Origin: Dactylorhiza incarnata
Lineage: Eukaryota > Streptophyta > Magnoliopsida > Asparagales > Orchidaceae
Length of the DNA: 64,000 nt
Assembly: GCA_033032865.1 (NCBI GenBank)
Contig: JAWHQI010000068.1
Coordinates: 9,486,001-9,550,000 of the forward strand
Reading direction: 5' to 3'
The notes beneath the pieces were generated by a model. It ran no database searches. It was not told where the DNA came from and worked only from the letters and a program-made list of their open reading frames with translations. Of this stretch, positions 41,772 to 53,367 are shown piece by piece. The stretch's first letter is position 1; every line of letters starts with the position of its first letter. A program made the position numbers and the translations under genes.

Positions 41772-42180
41772 TATTGTAATATTGTTTGTACTGGAAGGGT
41801 GTTACATATAGAAACGACCTCTGAAGTGTACAAGATCACCCCTCATTGAAGGGTGTTACATATAGATACTCCTCGTAGATTTTGGTATCAGATATGGACA
41901 CCAGTGTGATCTGCATGTCCTCCATCATCCGAACCAACTCCATGGACATCAACTAGGGCTCTGAATCAGACGTACTAGCTCTCTTACTGAGTGCATCCAC
42001 CAATGTATTCGCTTTCTCGGGGTGATAGTGCACAATGTATTGATAATCACAAAGGAACTCTACCCACTGTCACTGCCTGAGATTCAGGTCCTTTTGCGTA
42101 TCCACGTACTTCAAATTTTTATGATCCGAGGAAATCTCGTAAAGCACGCCATATAGGTAGTGCATTCATACTTCCACCCA
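41772..42180 (-). pseudogene. Gypsy RNase H fragment and LTR start of an older relic
   Basis: Minus strand from 42180 to about 41890 encodes SSDHKNLKYVDTQKDLNLRQ, one stop, then WVEFLCDYQYIVHYHPEKAN and DALSKRAS, the RNase H to integrase junction of Ty3/gypsy chromovirus-like elements. Integrase is absent; instead TATGTAACACCC-type LTR-start words appear twice, about 41805 and 41859. Copia-3 inserted here later. Confidence 0.7.
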
Positions 42181-42966
42181 TTCCCCATTTCTAACCTAGT
42201 CGGTACATCATCAAGTCTACGAGTATAATAGTTATTTCACTCAATCTCGATTATTCCTTGAATTTAAAATCTCACCTGATTAACAATCAGTATATATATA
42301 TATAAGGTTGACACTCTTATTTGTAAGTATCTAACAAATAAAAATATAGACTCATCTTTAGAGATCATAATATGTTTATGGAACATTAATTCCTCTAATT
42401 TCATGACATCGTCGTCCACATATCGTTTGTGGCAAAGTTTTAATCATGATTCTAGGATCCACAAAATGACCACCAATTGAAATTGAGGCTAATTCAATGA
42501 TATTCAATCATAATTTTGTGTTCTGGGTTATATGGGTCATCCTTTCCAAGGTTCTTAAGAATTTTTATTCATGAATCCTCCAATCATAACGTTATTATAT
42601 TTATAGTTGACATCAATAAATCATTTACCAGTTAATCATTTAATAATGGACTTGATTTATAAGGTAAAAATTATTCTAGAACCCAACTGATTTGTCACAA
42701 GCCCAACCTTTATTAGGATTTGACTTTTGTTCCAAACATTTATCCCATTTCAAAATGTGTACATTGGCAATCGTTGTCAATTCCCAAAAAAATTACGAAT
42801 CCTTATGATGACAATTTTAATGGTCATATGATTCAATTTCGAGATTATCTGTGTAATGTTCAAGTACTCATACATAGAATTCGAATTTCTTACACTTAGA
42901 ATATTAACCACTTAATTCTATGTCTTCTGTGGTTCATTATATTTCCAAGGTCATTAAATAACTAAA
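42181..42966. other. No gene seen
   Basis: AT-rich, with only a short (TA)n at 42291-42303. Likely decayed retrotransposon DNA. Confidence 0.5.
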
Positions 42967-43736
42967 AGAGCGATGTTAAACGCAGGTCAGTTTTGGCTAT
43001 ATGCAGACCACCTTTTTTTTTTTAAAGACCGATGTTAAACGCAGACTGATTTTAGCTATGTGCAAGCCACAATTTTTTAAAAAAAGATATCATTTTTACT
43101 TTTAAAACTTCAGGAAAAATGATTCAAGTAATTTAATACTTCATGTATTATGAGTTTTTTCCTTCCTTGCAACCATGTCGCCAAGGAGTTTACTCGTTTC
43201 TCCTAGTCTGAGGTGTTTTTAAATTACAATTGGCCTAAAGCTATTCATGGGTATTTGCTACGGCGATGGCGACGGCGGCGATGGTGACGATCGCGATGTC
43301 GTCGGCGATGGAGGCGATGGCGGCAATGGAGGCGATGGTGGCTATGGCGGTGATGGCAGCCATGGAGGCCATTGCGGCGATGGCAGCTATGGAGGCGATG
43401 GTTATACTTCGGGTAGTTACGTCGCTAGTGGGGGTTCTTAGGATAATCACACCCCCCATGGATGGGGTGCAGTTAGCACCTTTAGGGATACTCCATCAAT
43501 AGCTCTCCCAAATTTACTGACGAAACAGTGACATTCAACGTAACCTCGCACGCATGATATTTTACTTACTTATTTTATGAATGCAATTTTGCTTGGTGAT
43601 TTATTAAGGAAAATATTAATTTGATTTTTGATTATGGTATGTAAATATGAATTTTGGCATGCATGAATAATTTTTTGGCCTGCATATATCTGCGGCCTGC
43701 ATATAGCCAAAACTGGCCTGCATTTAACATCACTCT
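42967..43736. mobile_element. Small non-autonomous TIR element with doubled ends
   Basis: Terminal inverted repeats of about 43 bp (42967-43009 and 43694-43736) with four differences, all transitions. They share GTTTTGGCTATATGCAG near the inner end. A second, diverged direct copy of the left end lies at 43026-43069, and part of a second right end at about 43675-43690. No transposase. Flanks AACTAAA and AACAAAA are a possible imperfect target duplication, not convincing. Superfamily unclear (Mutator-like or CACTA-like are options). Confidence 0.65.
43247..43441 (+). repeat. GGC/GAT-rich trinucleotide minisatellite with glycine-rich ORF
   Basis: 64 codons reading GDGGDGGNGGDGGYGGDG from repeated GGCGAT-like units inside the TIR element. 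All three frames on the plus strand and one on the minus are low complexity, so coding is doubtful. It may be a captured exon fragment of a glycine-rich protein or a locally expanded repeat. Confidence 0.45.
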
Positions 43737-44532
43737 AACAAAAATTATCATTGATCCATGTTTCCCGAGTCTTCGCCTCCTAACTTCTAACTCAATTCGA
43801 AATCAAATTCTGCAATCACACCCTCTTATTTGTCATCACACTATCCCGGTCTAATTCACTAATTCGTGTCATTTACTCTCTCATGATTTTTGTCAATCCA
43901 ATTACCTTATGATGTTTCTTGTTACTCATTAGGGAAAACAAGACAGCTTGTTACGCGACGTGTTATCTTTTTTGTTTACACAAAATATCGAGAGTCTCTC
44001 AATAGCTTATGTCAACCTCCTAATTTTCAAAAGTAGGATGGATAAAGCTCGGCCAACATTCAAGTTTATATCAAAATATTAGTTCATGATTCTTGTTATT
44101 TACCCTCGATGTATTCCAGAAGCAATATGTGTAATGATCATTGAGTTGATCTTTCCTTTTAGGTATGTTTTAAGACTCATAATGATGTTCTAATGGTGAA
44201 AAGATGTGAGGGCATTAAGTTTTTAAGACCTCCATGTTAATGTATGGTTTTCCCAATACATAAAGAAATAATGCATGCCCTAATAATCTTGGGATGAGTT
44301 TCTTTCACCCAAGGATATAGATATTCTATGTATGTGCACAGTCCTTAGGGGCATAGGTCCTCGACTTAGAATTCTACTAACTAAGTTCTTGCATCAGTGT
44401 TTTCAAGATAGCCTCTGGACCTCTTGATTTAATATGAGTTGAACGTGGGGTTTATTAGAGGCTAGTAATTGTTAACAATTGATTTATAACTAAACAATTG
44501 AAATTACTGAGATACCTGCAATATCCTCCTCT
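43737..44532. other. No gene seen
   Basis: AT-rich, degenerate DNA. The ORF at 43654-43854 overlaps the end of the TIR element and has no support. Confidence 0.5.
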
Positions 44533-44930
44533 GGGTTCCTCGGTTGAGCTGGGTCCAAAGAGAAGACCTGATTGTGAGCAGGCCTGTGATTTATACAATG
44601 AAATCTTTGGTCACGACCTTGTATTTGACCAAGACCTCAGGCTGGCTGTACAGGTGGAGGTGGATGGAGTTTTCTCCATCTCTGGAGGCAATAAGCCCAT
44701 ATGTGTCTTGGCTGCCAACATCGATAGTAGACCTCTTGAGGGTGTGATCTCTCTTCCTGCCTAATGTTTGGATGATAATGTCTTTTGCCTCTTTGATTCC
44801 CTATCGCTCTGCCACTCTTGCGGTGGTCTCTTCTCCTACTCCCTTCACCATGGGGTGGTCTGGCTCTAGCTTTTTCATAATCTCGATGATGTTGTCGAGA
44901 TTACAGTTGGCTGTGAGGATTAAGTTGGGT
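44533..44930 (-). pseudogene. Unassigned minus-strand reading frame with one stop
   Basis: About 120 codons from ILTANCNLDNIIEIMKKLEP to VLVKYKVVTKDFIV, broken once (AER-stop-GIKEAKD). Its composition looks coding-like compared with its surroundings. It lies downstream of a possible iMet primer site, where Gag of the minus-strand relic would be, but I do not recognise a Gag motif. The plus-strand ORF at 44498-44764 covers the same DNA; which strand was coding cannot be decided by eye. Confidence 0.3.
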
Positions 44931-45156
44931 TATGAAGGCATCTATTATAGTTGTCCATGTCTGAGGGACAAAATTCATCGGGGGCTACACAAGGGAAGAT
45001 AAGGTTTTATTGATAGGTTGGCCTAATCTCATCATTAGTGGACAATTTCGTGAGATTTCCTATATGGGCACACCATTGCTTTCGCCGCTTGTTTGTTCGC
45101 AATGTAAGCTGGAGCAAGGTTGCCCAAGGTTAGTGGACTTCTTCTACATGGATCGA

Positions 45157-45221
45157 AAGTCAGCTTAGTTGATACCAGTTTGTAAGACCCCCTTTTTTGC
45201 TTTTGTTTTTCGGGTCTTACA
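45157..45221 (-). repeat. Possible primer site and LTR terminus of the older gypsy relic
   Basis: On the minus strand the LTR end GGGTCTTACA is followed by AACTGGTATCAACTAAGC, resembling an iMet-type primer site (TGGTATCA exact). The LTR terminus contains a perfect 10-bp inverted repeat TGTAAGACCC (45181-45190) and GGGTCTTACA (45212-45221). Confidence 0.45.
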
Positions 45222-46666
45222 CTAAGAACCACCGTCTTGCGGCGACACCAACTCACGGGCTGGTCGCCACTACAAGACGCTGATGCTGTCGATTCAAACA
45301 TCCAGGCCAACCATGATTCACAGAGTAATTAAAGGAATTAATGACAAAGTCTACAAAATTACCACATTACATATAAATAATCAAAAGAAAGAGTCAACAA
45401 ATGAGATGAATATAGTACAAATAAATGATATGGCTTAATCCCGATACATCAACTCCTCACTGCAAGTCACTCGCAGAAGTAAAACTAAAACTCAACACTC
45501 ACTACGATGGTTGTTACTGTAAGTACTAGCCAGGGATGGATCACCTCATCATACGTGTCCCTCCTGGTTTGTTGGTCCTGCTACTCCTATTTGTTATGCC
45601 ACATCCGTCCATTAGTCAAAAAGACTAAGCGGATTCCTCATCCCCTACCTCAGTGACACCCAGGCACCGGACAGGAGGATAGATAAAGAAAGGACATCAA
45701 AGCAGTATGTAATCAAGCAGGTGACGGTGGTCCTAGGTAGAAGGTAGAAGGTACAAGTATGTAAAGTAAAGATACAAGGGCCTACTTTAACCGTTCTACT
45801 ATAATATACATGTATGTAAATAAAGGCAACAGTAAGTAATGAGAGAAAGCAACTAACTACTAGCACAAAAATAACTTAACTTATATAAATGCCCATACAA
45901 ATATATAAGTTAAGAGTCATTCTAACATAAGAAACTCATCGTATAAAATAGTCCATACTTGTTTAAAAGATGAGGGTCTTGTTGTATGCAATGATGTGTA
46001 TGTTATGCGGTGCAATGACTATGAAATGACATCATACTCATGCAACTCACACACTCGGCTATGTACGTAGATACCTTTCAGTTCCAACTTTTTGAAGGTA
46101 GCTAACCTCTCGGGCATCCCCGTCGTGGTCAAACAGTGGCAGAGGAGTGGACGTCTCCTCACCTCAGTGAGTATAACACACTACCAGACCTAGGCCCTAA
46201 TGTACGGCACCAATCCTTGGTACTCATGAGCTCCTGAGTACTCCTACTGGATCCATTGAAATCAGGCCTTTTACAAGGCTAAGGGTGGGGTTATTAAGGA
46301 ATGTGTCCCATCGGATGCGCAGTAAAACAACATGGCCCTCTAAACACCTACCATTTATCGAGTCATCATACTTCCATCGGTGTGTCGACTGGGTTAGTTC
46401 CAACAACATTCTATGCACGTACACAAATGTATCATCTCTATCATCTGAGCCTCCAGCTCATGGGGCTAACCAGCCACTACTACATATTCACCGAGTCTAT
46501 TACTCGCAGGATCAACCCATCCTTCATGAACACCAAGTTTATAGCTCCAATTACTGACTTGTCTTTATCTCTATGTGTTACCATTCACCATAAATTTGTG
46601 TGTGCAAATCCCATATTTAATCAAATCTTTTTCTAGGTTTTAGTTATACTCAGCAGTTTATGGTAA
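45222..46666 (-). repeat. LTR-like sequence of the older relic
   Basis: No gene. GC content is higher than around it (46080-46500), with an inverted repeat GTACTCA...TGAGTAC at about 46220-46240. Probably LTR of the minus-strand gypsy relic; its far end is not located. Confidence 0.35.
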
Positions 46667-46759
46667 ATCTTGGACTTCCCGAGGTCTTCCCTGTGAAGGG
46701 CTCGCAGTGGTACTAGGAGGTATGTTCGGCTAACACCCCAAACCTCCCTTTCTCAAGAT
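46667..46759 (-). other. Structured motif M1, minus-strand copy in a relic
   Basis: Minus strand: closing stem ATCTTG(A)GA with TCCAAGAT (8 pairs with an A bulge), stem GGAGGT with ACCTCC, and CCC/GGG around TTCACA. The G-C pair replaces the A-T pair of the Athila-3 leader copy. A polypurine-like AAGTATGATTTGGGGTG lies 5' of it on the same strand (about 47013-47032), as for the Athila-3 3' copy, so it is probably a relic of an Athila-like 3' region. Confidence 0.5.
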
Positions 46760-48037
46760 ATTTACATTTATTGGTGGCTACCCATTTTAAAGGACCCGCT
46801 TCCTCTCTAGTTGCTTTGTAATCTTAGGTGGATTAAAAGTGCGTTGATTTTCTTGAATTCCAACACAACCCTTTCTTAGTGACTGAATACATCTCTACCC
46901 GTCATCACTTATCACTCACTAAGGTTCCCAATCAAATATTCATTACACTTCATCTTTGCTGGTAATCATATAACTTCATAATTCCCTTAATAGGTGCTTT
47001 ACTAAACACACCCCAAATCATACTTAAGTATTGACCACAGGGTAAGATGCTCCACATTTCAATCCCTTATTTTCCATAGTTGATCCAAGGGTATTGGGTC
47101 CTTGTACGTTGTCTAATGGTGTCTAAATCACTAAAGACACTTTTGGCTATTCGCAGACCAACTTAGATTCTAAGTATAATATAAGACCCTCATGAAGCAT
47201 CTATGTAATCCTTATGTACAAATGACCTATAATTAATTCCATAGGTTCTATATGAGATATGATGTCATTTCATTCTGATTTGACCATTTCTGATTATAAG
47301 ACCTAATTATTTACAATTACATAATTTATAGGTGATTTCTAAATTACACATGAAATATAATTTTTCTGATGTCTAAATAATCCACAAAACTTTCTAAAGA
47401 TTTGCTAAGGTCTAAAATGTACTTGTACAGAGATTGACAATTTTCCATTTTCATTTAGTCACAATAAATAATATTACATTAATTAGGACTTTTTCAACAT
47501 TTACAAAGGATCTATGTGATTTCATCATCTAAAAATTAAAGCAAAATTTCCAAAGTATATATTTGATCAAAAATGTGTTGTAATTGATTTTCATAATTTT
47601 CTAGATAGATTTATTCATGTAAATTAAATTTGATAAAAATATCAATAAACCACAAATGTACTAAAACAAAATAATTTCATCATCAATAAATTCTCAAAAA
47701 TTCTCCAGAGGTTCTATATGTTCGAACATGTGCTCTAACAAAGATTTGTATTTTTCTAACGCTAATTTCTACCAATAATAAACAATTCTCCAAAATAACA
47801 AATTTCAACATTAGAAGAACTAGTGAATATCATCAACCAATAATTATGATAATTTTTTCAAAGGTTCATATTGGTCTAAAATGTATGATGACTTATTTTA
47901 ACATTTTAAAAAAAATCATTTTGTCACATAAATATCACTTATTTCAAAAAGGTGACAAATCAAATAAACGATATTCAGAGGGGAATAACAACTTCCAAAC
48001 TTCTAATAAAATTTCCTAAGGTGTACTTTGGCCTATG
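46760..48037. other. No gene seen; AT-rich relic DNA
   Basis: Continues after the hAT element at 53368. Contains TTTTGGCTATTCGCAGACCA at 47141-47160, resembling the inner end of the TIR at 42967. Confidence 0.5.
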
Positions 48038-48387
48038 TAGGCCTGCAAGTTGAGTTGAGCCAGCTTGAGAGCTCGATGAGCCAGCTCGAAAAAAACTTAA
48101 CTCGAGTTCGAGCATGTGGAGCTCGAGCCTGCTTTCAAGCCAAGCTCGAGAATAATTAACCTTGTTCACGAGCTGACGAGCTTTTTTCATTTAATAATAT
48201 ATTATATTATTATTAGTAACTAATATTTTAAAACAATCTAATATTATAACATATTAAAAATGTATTATATTTGTTTGTGAGGCCGTGAGACCGTGACTCC
48301 AGCATCCGTGTTTATTGGATTTCATTTTATTTCTTGTGTTCTCACCAGTCACCTCCCTCGACTGCTCAAGTCTCCATCGGCGCTAAT

Positions 48388-49500
48388 TTAGGGTCCATTC
48401 GGATCGCGGGTTTTGGTTTTGAATAATTAGAATTCAGTAAAAATCAAAACCAGCAGGTTTTGGTTTTCTTGAATTCCAATTATGTTGTTTGGCTGCAGGA
48501 AGGTTTTGAGCTGCAGGAATTGGAATTGGACAATTTTGTTGTTCGGATGTAGGATAGAATTCATCCGCAGGAATTGAATGAATCTTAAAAAACTATTCAT
48601 CCACATGAATTGAAACAAATTTCCCATGATTATCTGTAGTACAACCCATACATTACTTTTGAGATAATTTTTGTATGCAACTGAAAATAGAATTGATAAA
48701 TATTTTTTATTATTGATACAGATGATTATTGATACACCTGGTTATGTATACAACTGAAAATGGCATGGTATTTTTACTTAACAGGAAAATTCTATGACTA
48801 TTGAAACTGAAGAAGAATGAATCATGCAGGGATGTGTATACATTGCATGTAAGAACAGTAAAAAAAATTAAAAAAAATCACCTCTGGCTTTTAATACAGA
48901 GTATTTGATCATCATCCATCTGTGAATATAAAAAGTGTTAAAATAACTATTCATATGAAGCTTTGAAGAAGAACAAAAACTTTATTCAGAAAACAGATAC
49001 TGATGAAATCATAGAAAAGAGAAAAAATTGCAACAATAGGAAAAGTAGCGGATCTGAATCTCTCGGAAGACATAAAGTGGGGAAGAAGGGGATTAGTTTA
49101 AGAACCTCTTTACAGGGGAAGACCTCAGAGAATCCTTGCTTGGTTTTCGCTGGGAGAAGTAGGAGGAGGAGGAGGAGGTGCAAGATTAGCAGCGAGGAGG
49201 AAGATGGAGAGGAACATGGAGAGGAACATGGAGAGTAAGATGTAGAGGAAGAAGAGAACACAAGGAACTTATAACTGGTAGGAAGCTCAAACGAGATTGG
49301 CGCGGCGAGAGGAAGGAGGCGATCTCGCCACAGTCGTTGCAGCGGCTTGCGGTCCAAAACCTATAGATTTAGGTAAGAAATGGGGAAAGCTTAAAATGAA
49401 AACATAGGTTTTAACCAATTCCAATTCCGCCCTCAAAACCCTCCAACCGAACAAGGGTTTTGTTTAGTTTAAACCCAAAACCAAAACCTGTGGTCCAATT
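48388..49500. mobile_element. Possible nested long-TIR element (PIF/Harbinger-like or MITE)
   Basis: The left flank GGGTCCATTCGGATCG and the words CAGGTTTTGGTTTT, GGTTTTGAG and GGAATTGGAATTGG (48450-48530) recur in inverted order at 49400-49490, giving imperfect arms of about 90 bp. The left end follows TTTA, but the outer ends do not match well and no clear target duplication was found. ORFs at 48963-49238 and 48986-49357 lack recognisable domains. Confidence 0.4.
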
Positions 49501-49720
49501 CCGTCTCTCTATGCCTCCTCGCTGGTCCTCGCCTCCTCGCAACCTCGCTGCTCCTTGCCTCCTCGCTTTGTGCCTCCTCTTAGCTCTGTGCCTCCTCGTA
49601 ACTCTGTACCTCCTCGCAACTCTGTGCCTCCTCGCTGCTCCTTGCCTCCGTCGCTCATCCTTACCGCCATCTTTCTCCTCTGGTGGTCGTCTTTCTCCTT
49701 TGTCGGTCGTCCTCAAATTT
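49500..49720 (+). repeat. Minisatellite of CTCCTCGCAACTCTGTGC-like units, possible 5' exon
   Basis: Degenerate tandem units of about 18-24 bp with GCCTCCTCGC. It ends at 49720 before GTAAGC, a fair splice donor. The next ATG-containing ORF is preceded by a splice acceptor (TTTTTTATTTTAG, ending 51060), so this could be the 5' untranslated exon of the hAT transposase. A run of about 10 T and 18 G follows at 49768-49795. Confidence 0.4.
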
Positions 49721-51060
49721 GTAAGCTTTCTTTTTGTATTATTTTTTCTTCCTCATCTTTTCGATCCTTTTTTTTTTGGGGGGGGGGGGGGGGGGTTGAT
49801 CTGCAGATGTCGGAACTATATTCATAGAATTGAAGTCAAGAAGAATAAACACTTATTTTTTAATTTATCAGGTGATAAAATGAGAGATATACTTTATATT
49901 TAGGTGAGAAAAGTGTTGAAATGTAATCAAGACATCAGCATTAATAACCTTGATCATCTGCAAAGCAATCCAGAAGAATATTAAGCCACCGAAAGCTACT
50001 TCCCAGGAAATACCTGACTCCATCCCAAACTCTCTTGAAGAAAGCTATTTAGTGATCCTCTGTCATTGTTAATTTGCAAGTTGTATTTTATCCTTTCTGT
50101 CCTTTTCTCATCGTGTAGCTTTATAAATAGAGCTACAGTTGTAAGGGTCTGTAAGGGTTTTTGCTTTTTATTTTCATTTAGTTCAGCAAGCTCCAAGGTT
50201 GATGTAGTGTTGAAATTTTCCTTTTCAGTGATCTATATATGCTCAGTAGTACCGCCTACTTTTTCCATTTATTTTGTACTCTATTTTTCTACAAAAAGGG
50301 TGTCAGCCTATTTCATTCTGCTGGCACATAATTTAGATTTTGATTTTTCCTTCATTTATTATGCAATATATCATCATCATAAGGCTAAAGTGTTAGCAGA
50401 CTGAGGGAGTTCAGTACATGCAATATATTTTAGATTAATGAAGAGTATTTTAGCTCTTAACCATATTTTAGTTTTTAACTATATTGACTTCCTAAACCAG
50501 GAAGATGAAGAGTATTTTAATTTTTAACAATTAGCTACACATGAAATTTGAATGTACAACTTGACAAATGAAATCCATGGAAGCTCTTTCAATCGTCTGA
50601 GTACTCCAAAAAAACACATGCAACCCAGGAAGATGTCGGTTGGGCTCCACTCTATCTTCCAAATTATTCCATGCTCAAAACAATAAAAATTCATAATATT
50701 TTAAGCCTCTAATAGCTTATTTTGTAATAGTTGGGCTCCACTCTATCTTCAGTTCTATTACTTTACTATTCCGTGCCCAATTATTTTGGAAAATTTTCTT
50801 TTTTCTTCTCCTAAAGGAAGAAATTTCCCAAGTCATTTCATGAATTATTTTTACAGTTTATCTAGCCTCCATTTCCAAGACATATGTGATGTTTTGTGCT
50901 CAGTTGCTCGCTGCTTGTGTTCAATTCTAAATTAATTTTGTGCTTCTGAATTGTAAGGTAGACCTTAATGAACTTCTGTGCTGAGGGAAATTTAATGTTT
51001 CATTCATTAACTATACTTGCTTGTAGATATAATAGCTAATTGTTGATTTTTTTATTTTAG
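49721..51060 (+). other. Possible 5' intron of the hAT transposase gene
   Basis: AT-rich DNA with no supported gene, between the GTAAGC at 49721 and the AG at 51059-51060. ORFs at 50066-50404 and 49996-50196 have no recognisable domain. Confidence 0.35.
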
Positions 51061-51062
51061 AT

Positions 51063-51608
51063 ATGGACTCTGTAGGAGATTCTACTAGTTCGATTATGCA
51101 GAGTCACGAGGAAGTTGTTCAAAGAGTAATTGGTGATATGGATTCACTTGCAGATGAAGTGGGAAACAAAAGTAGTGCGGATACTCTTGCAACAAGTTCA
51201 AAAATAAAGGAGGGCAGTGAAGATGTACTACAAAAGGCTAAAAGACAAAAGAAATCATCCATTTGGTCTGAATTTACAGAAGATAAGGATAAATATGGCT
51301 TAATAAGGATTTCTTGTAATCACTGCAACAAAAACTTTGCCAAATCAATAACCACTCCAACAACTCAGTTTCATAGACATCTTCAAAATTGTGCTGCACA
51401 TCATACATCAAAGGCCGATAAGGAGAGATCAACTCAAACTCAAACACAATTAGGCTTTGTATCATCTATAGTGGATCCATCTTCTTTTCCTGCGTTATAT
51501 GGTGGAAAAGTTGATATGGAAATCATGAACGAGATGGTTGCTAACTGGATAATGATGCATGAGCACCCATTCTCTATTGTAGAGGAAGAGGGATTCAATT
51601 TGATGTAA
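51063..51608 (+). pseudogene. hAT transposase, N-terminal BED zinc finger part
   Basis: 181 codons from ATGGACTCTGTAGG. A BED-type finger is visible: SSIWSEFTE, then CNHCNKNFAKSITTPTTQFH and RHLQNC (residues about 66-108). After it come MNEMVANWIMMHEHPFSIVE and EEGFNL, the usual start of plant hAT catalytic regions. A TAA ends the frame where homologous sequence continues (RHEIPEWKSIS), so it is a stop mutation, not the natural end. The full protein would bind the TIR ends and cut out the element. Confidence 0.8.
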
Positions 51609-52240
51609 AGGCATGAAATACCAGAGTGGAAAAGCATTTCAAGGGCAACAACGACAAATTATTGTGTGAACTTATATGAGATGGAGAAAAAGAAGTTGAA
51701 AGTGTTATTGAAAATGTGACTAAAATAAGCCTCACTACGGATTGTTGGAAATCAAAAAATCAAAGGATCAAGTATATGGTAATCATTGGATTGATCAAAA
51801 CTGGCAGTTACAAAAACGTGTGCTCAACTATGCTCACATTCCACCCCCTCATCAAGGTCTTGAGATTGCAGATGTTATATGGCGGTGCTTAAAAGATTGG
51901 GTAATAGAGAGTACGATTCAAACAATTTCATTAGATAAAGCATCAGCTAATGATGCAGCTATAGAGACGAAAATTATTATATGATTGAGAAGGATCAAAT
52001 TAGAGGTGAAAGAAATATTGATGTTTTGGAATGGTGGAGGGTCCATGCTCTAAAGTAGAATATTTTATCGACATTGGCCAGGGATATTTTAGCAATTCCC
52101 ATTACATCAGTTGCTTTTGAGGCTACCTTTAGTGTTGCTAGTAGAGTTATTGATAAATATCGTGCTTCATTAAAGATGGGCACAGTTCAAGTTCTGATGT
52201 TTGGAGGGGATTGGTAGAGAAAATGTTTTGGGATTAAAAA
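51609..52240 (+). pseudogene. hAT transposase, broken core and C-terminal dimerisation domain
   Basis: Continues with frame changes: TDCWKSK-like region, then QLQKRVLNYAHIPPPHQGLE and IQTISLDKASANDAAI (51.75-51.96 kb). Most of the catalytic core is then missing. At 52010-52200 the hAT dimerisation domain (PF05699) appears: [32 protein letters not shown] and [11 protein letters not shown] deletion of several hundred residues lies near 51985. Not functional. Confidence 0.8.
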
Positions 52241-53164
52241 GAAGACTAAGGTAAACTAATCAACTATAATATTTTGTCTGTAAAAAAATATCTCTAATTA
52301 TGATTTTTAAAACTTATGTCTTGTATTGCAAAGCGAGAAGAAAGCAGTGCAAGTATTACTTCCAGTTGACAATGCCTCTTTGAAAGGATAATTAAACTAC
52401 GATTCTATGAATGGTCCTTCCATTCTTATCTACTCTGTTGCGAATTGTGATCGTATTTTTATACTGTTTTGAAACTTTTGTTAGCATCATGAAGATCAAC
52501 TTATTTATGCACTATTTTGCTTAGATTAGCTTTTGTTCTATAAGGGTAAATTGAACTTATTTATGCACTGTGTGGAGGGAATTGGCTTTATCAAGGTAAT
52601 TATTTAAGTATGTATGATGTGTACCTTGCCTGTACTTAAAATTTACATGTCCACTGTAAATGGGTGAAACTGTATGCCAAATTGCCAATAATGAGGAAAA
52701 ATTACCAGTATTCTTTACTGGGAATAGCTATCTATACCTTAAGCTACCATTTTTTGTTTGTGCATGAATTTAAAATAAAAAATTCTTTACTGGAATAACT
52801 TGCTAATGATGTCAACTTATACGTATTTTGTATTAAACTATATAGTCCGATGATTATTTTCTATTTCTAAATTCATATAATTTGTTTATGGTTTGTATAG
52901 TCCATATAATTTGGATTCATGACTATATCATTTGGATGATTGGATCTGTTTCAGTTTTGATAAACCTCATATTACTGTGTTTTCTAATCGAGCTTCTGGT
53001 TGCTGAATAATTTGTTAAAAAGTTTATACTGGTATGGGGTGGGGATTGCTGTATGGGACATGCATTATGCATATTTATAATAATATAATGTATTTGATCT
53101 CGTATTATTTATGAAAATTGAAAAAGTTGAAACATTCCATATGAATGATTTTTTTGCAAAAACT
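52241..53164 (+). other. hAT 3' region, no gene seen
   Basis: AT-rich DNA with no supported coding, between the transposase remnant and the right subterminal repeats. Confidence 0.5.
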
Positions 53165-53367
53165 TGAACTTGAGTCGAACTCGTCGAGCTCGAGTTGAGC
53201 TCGAGTCGAGCTCGTCTAGCTTGGCAAGCTCACTGAGCTCGAGTCGAGCTAGGACCTCGTTAGACGAGCTCGAGCCATTTAAAATAAGCTCGTCGAGCTC
53301 GAGCTTGAGCCAGCTCTTTTTGATGAGATCGACTCGAGCTTGACTCATTTGCAGGCCTAAGCCTATG

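Larger units (their letters stand above)
48038..53359 (+). mobile_element. hAT-family DNA transposon, decayed
   Basis: TIR TAGGCCTGCAA at 48038 and its complement ending at 53359, with an 8-bp target duplication GGCCTATG (48030-48037) and AGCCTATG (53360-53367), one change. Subterminal regions at both ends (48060-48185 and 53165-53345) are packed with GAGCTCGAG-type words, probable transposase-binding repeats. It encodes a broken BED-finger transposase with a hAT dimerisation domain. A long-TIR element is nested at about 48388-49500. Confidence 0.85.

Noticed and set aside
43241..43502. Real glycine-rich or Ala/Ile-rich protein gene
   Set aside because: All frames are low complexity from a trinucleotide repeat and no promoter or homologous domain is visible.
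49411..49903. Overlapping ORFs rich in Arg or Leu/Pro
   Set aside because: They translate the CTCCTCGC minisatellite on both strands.
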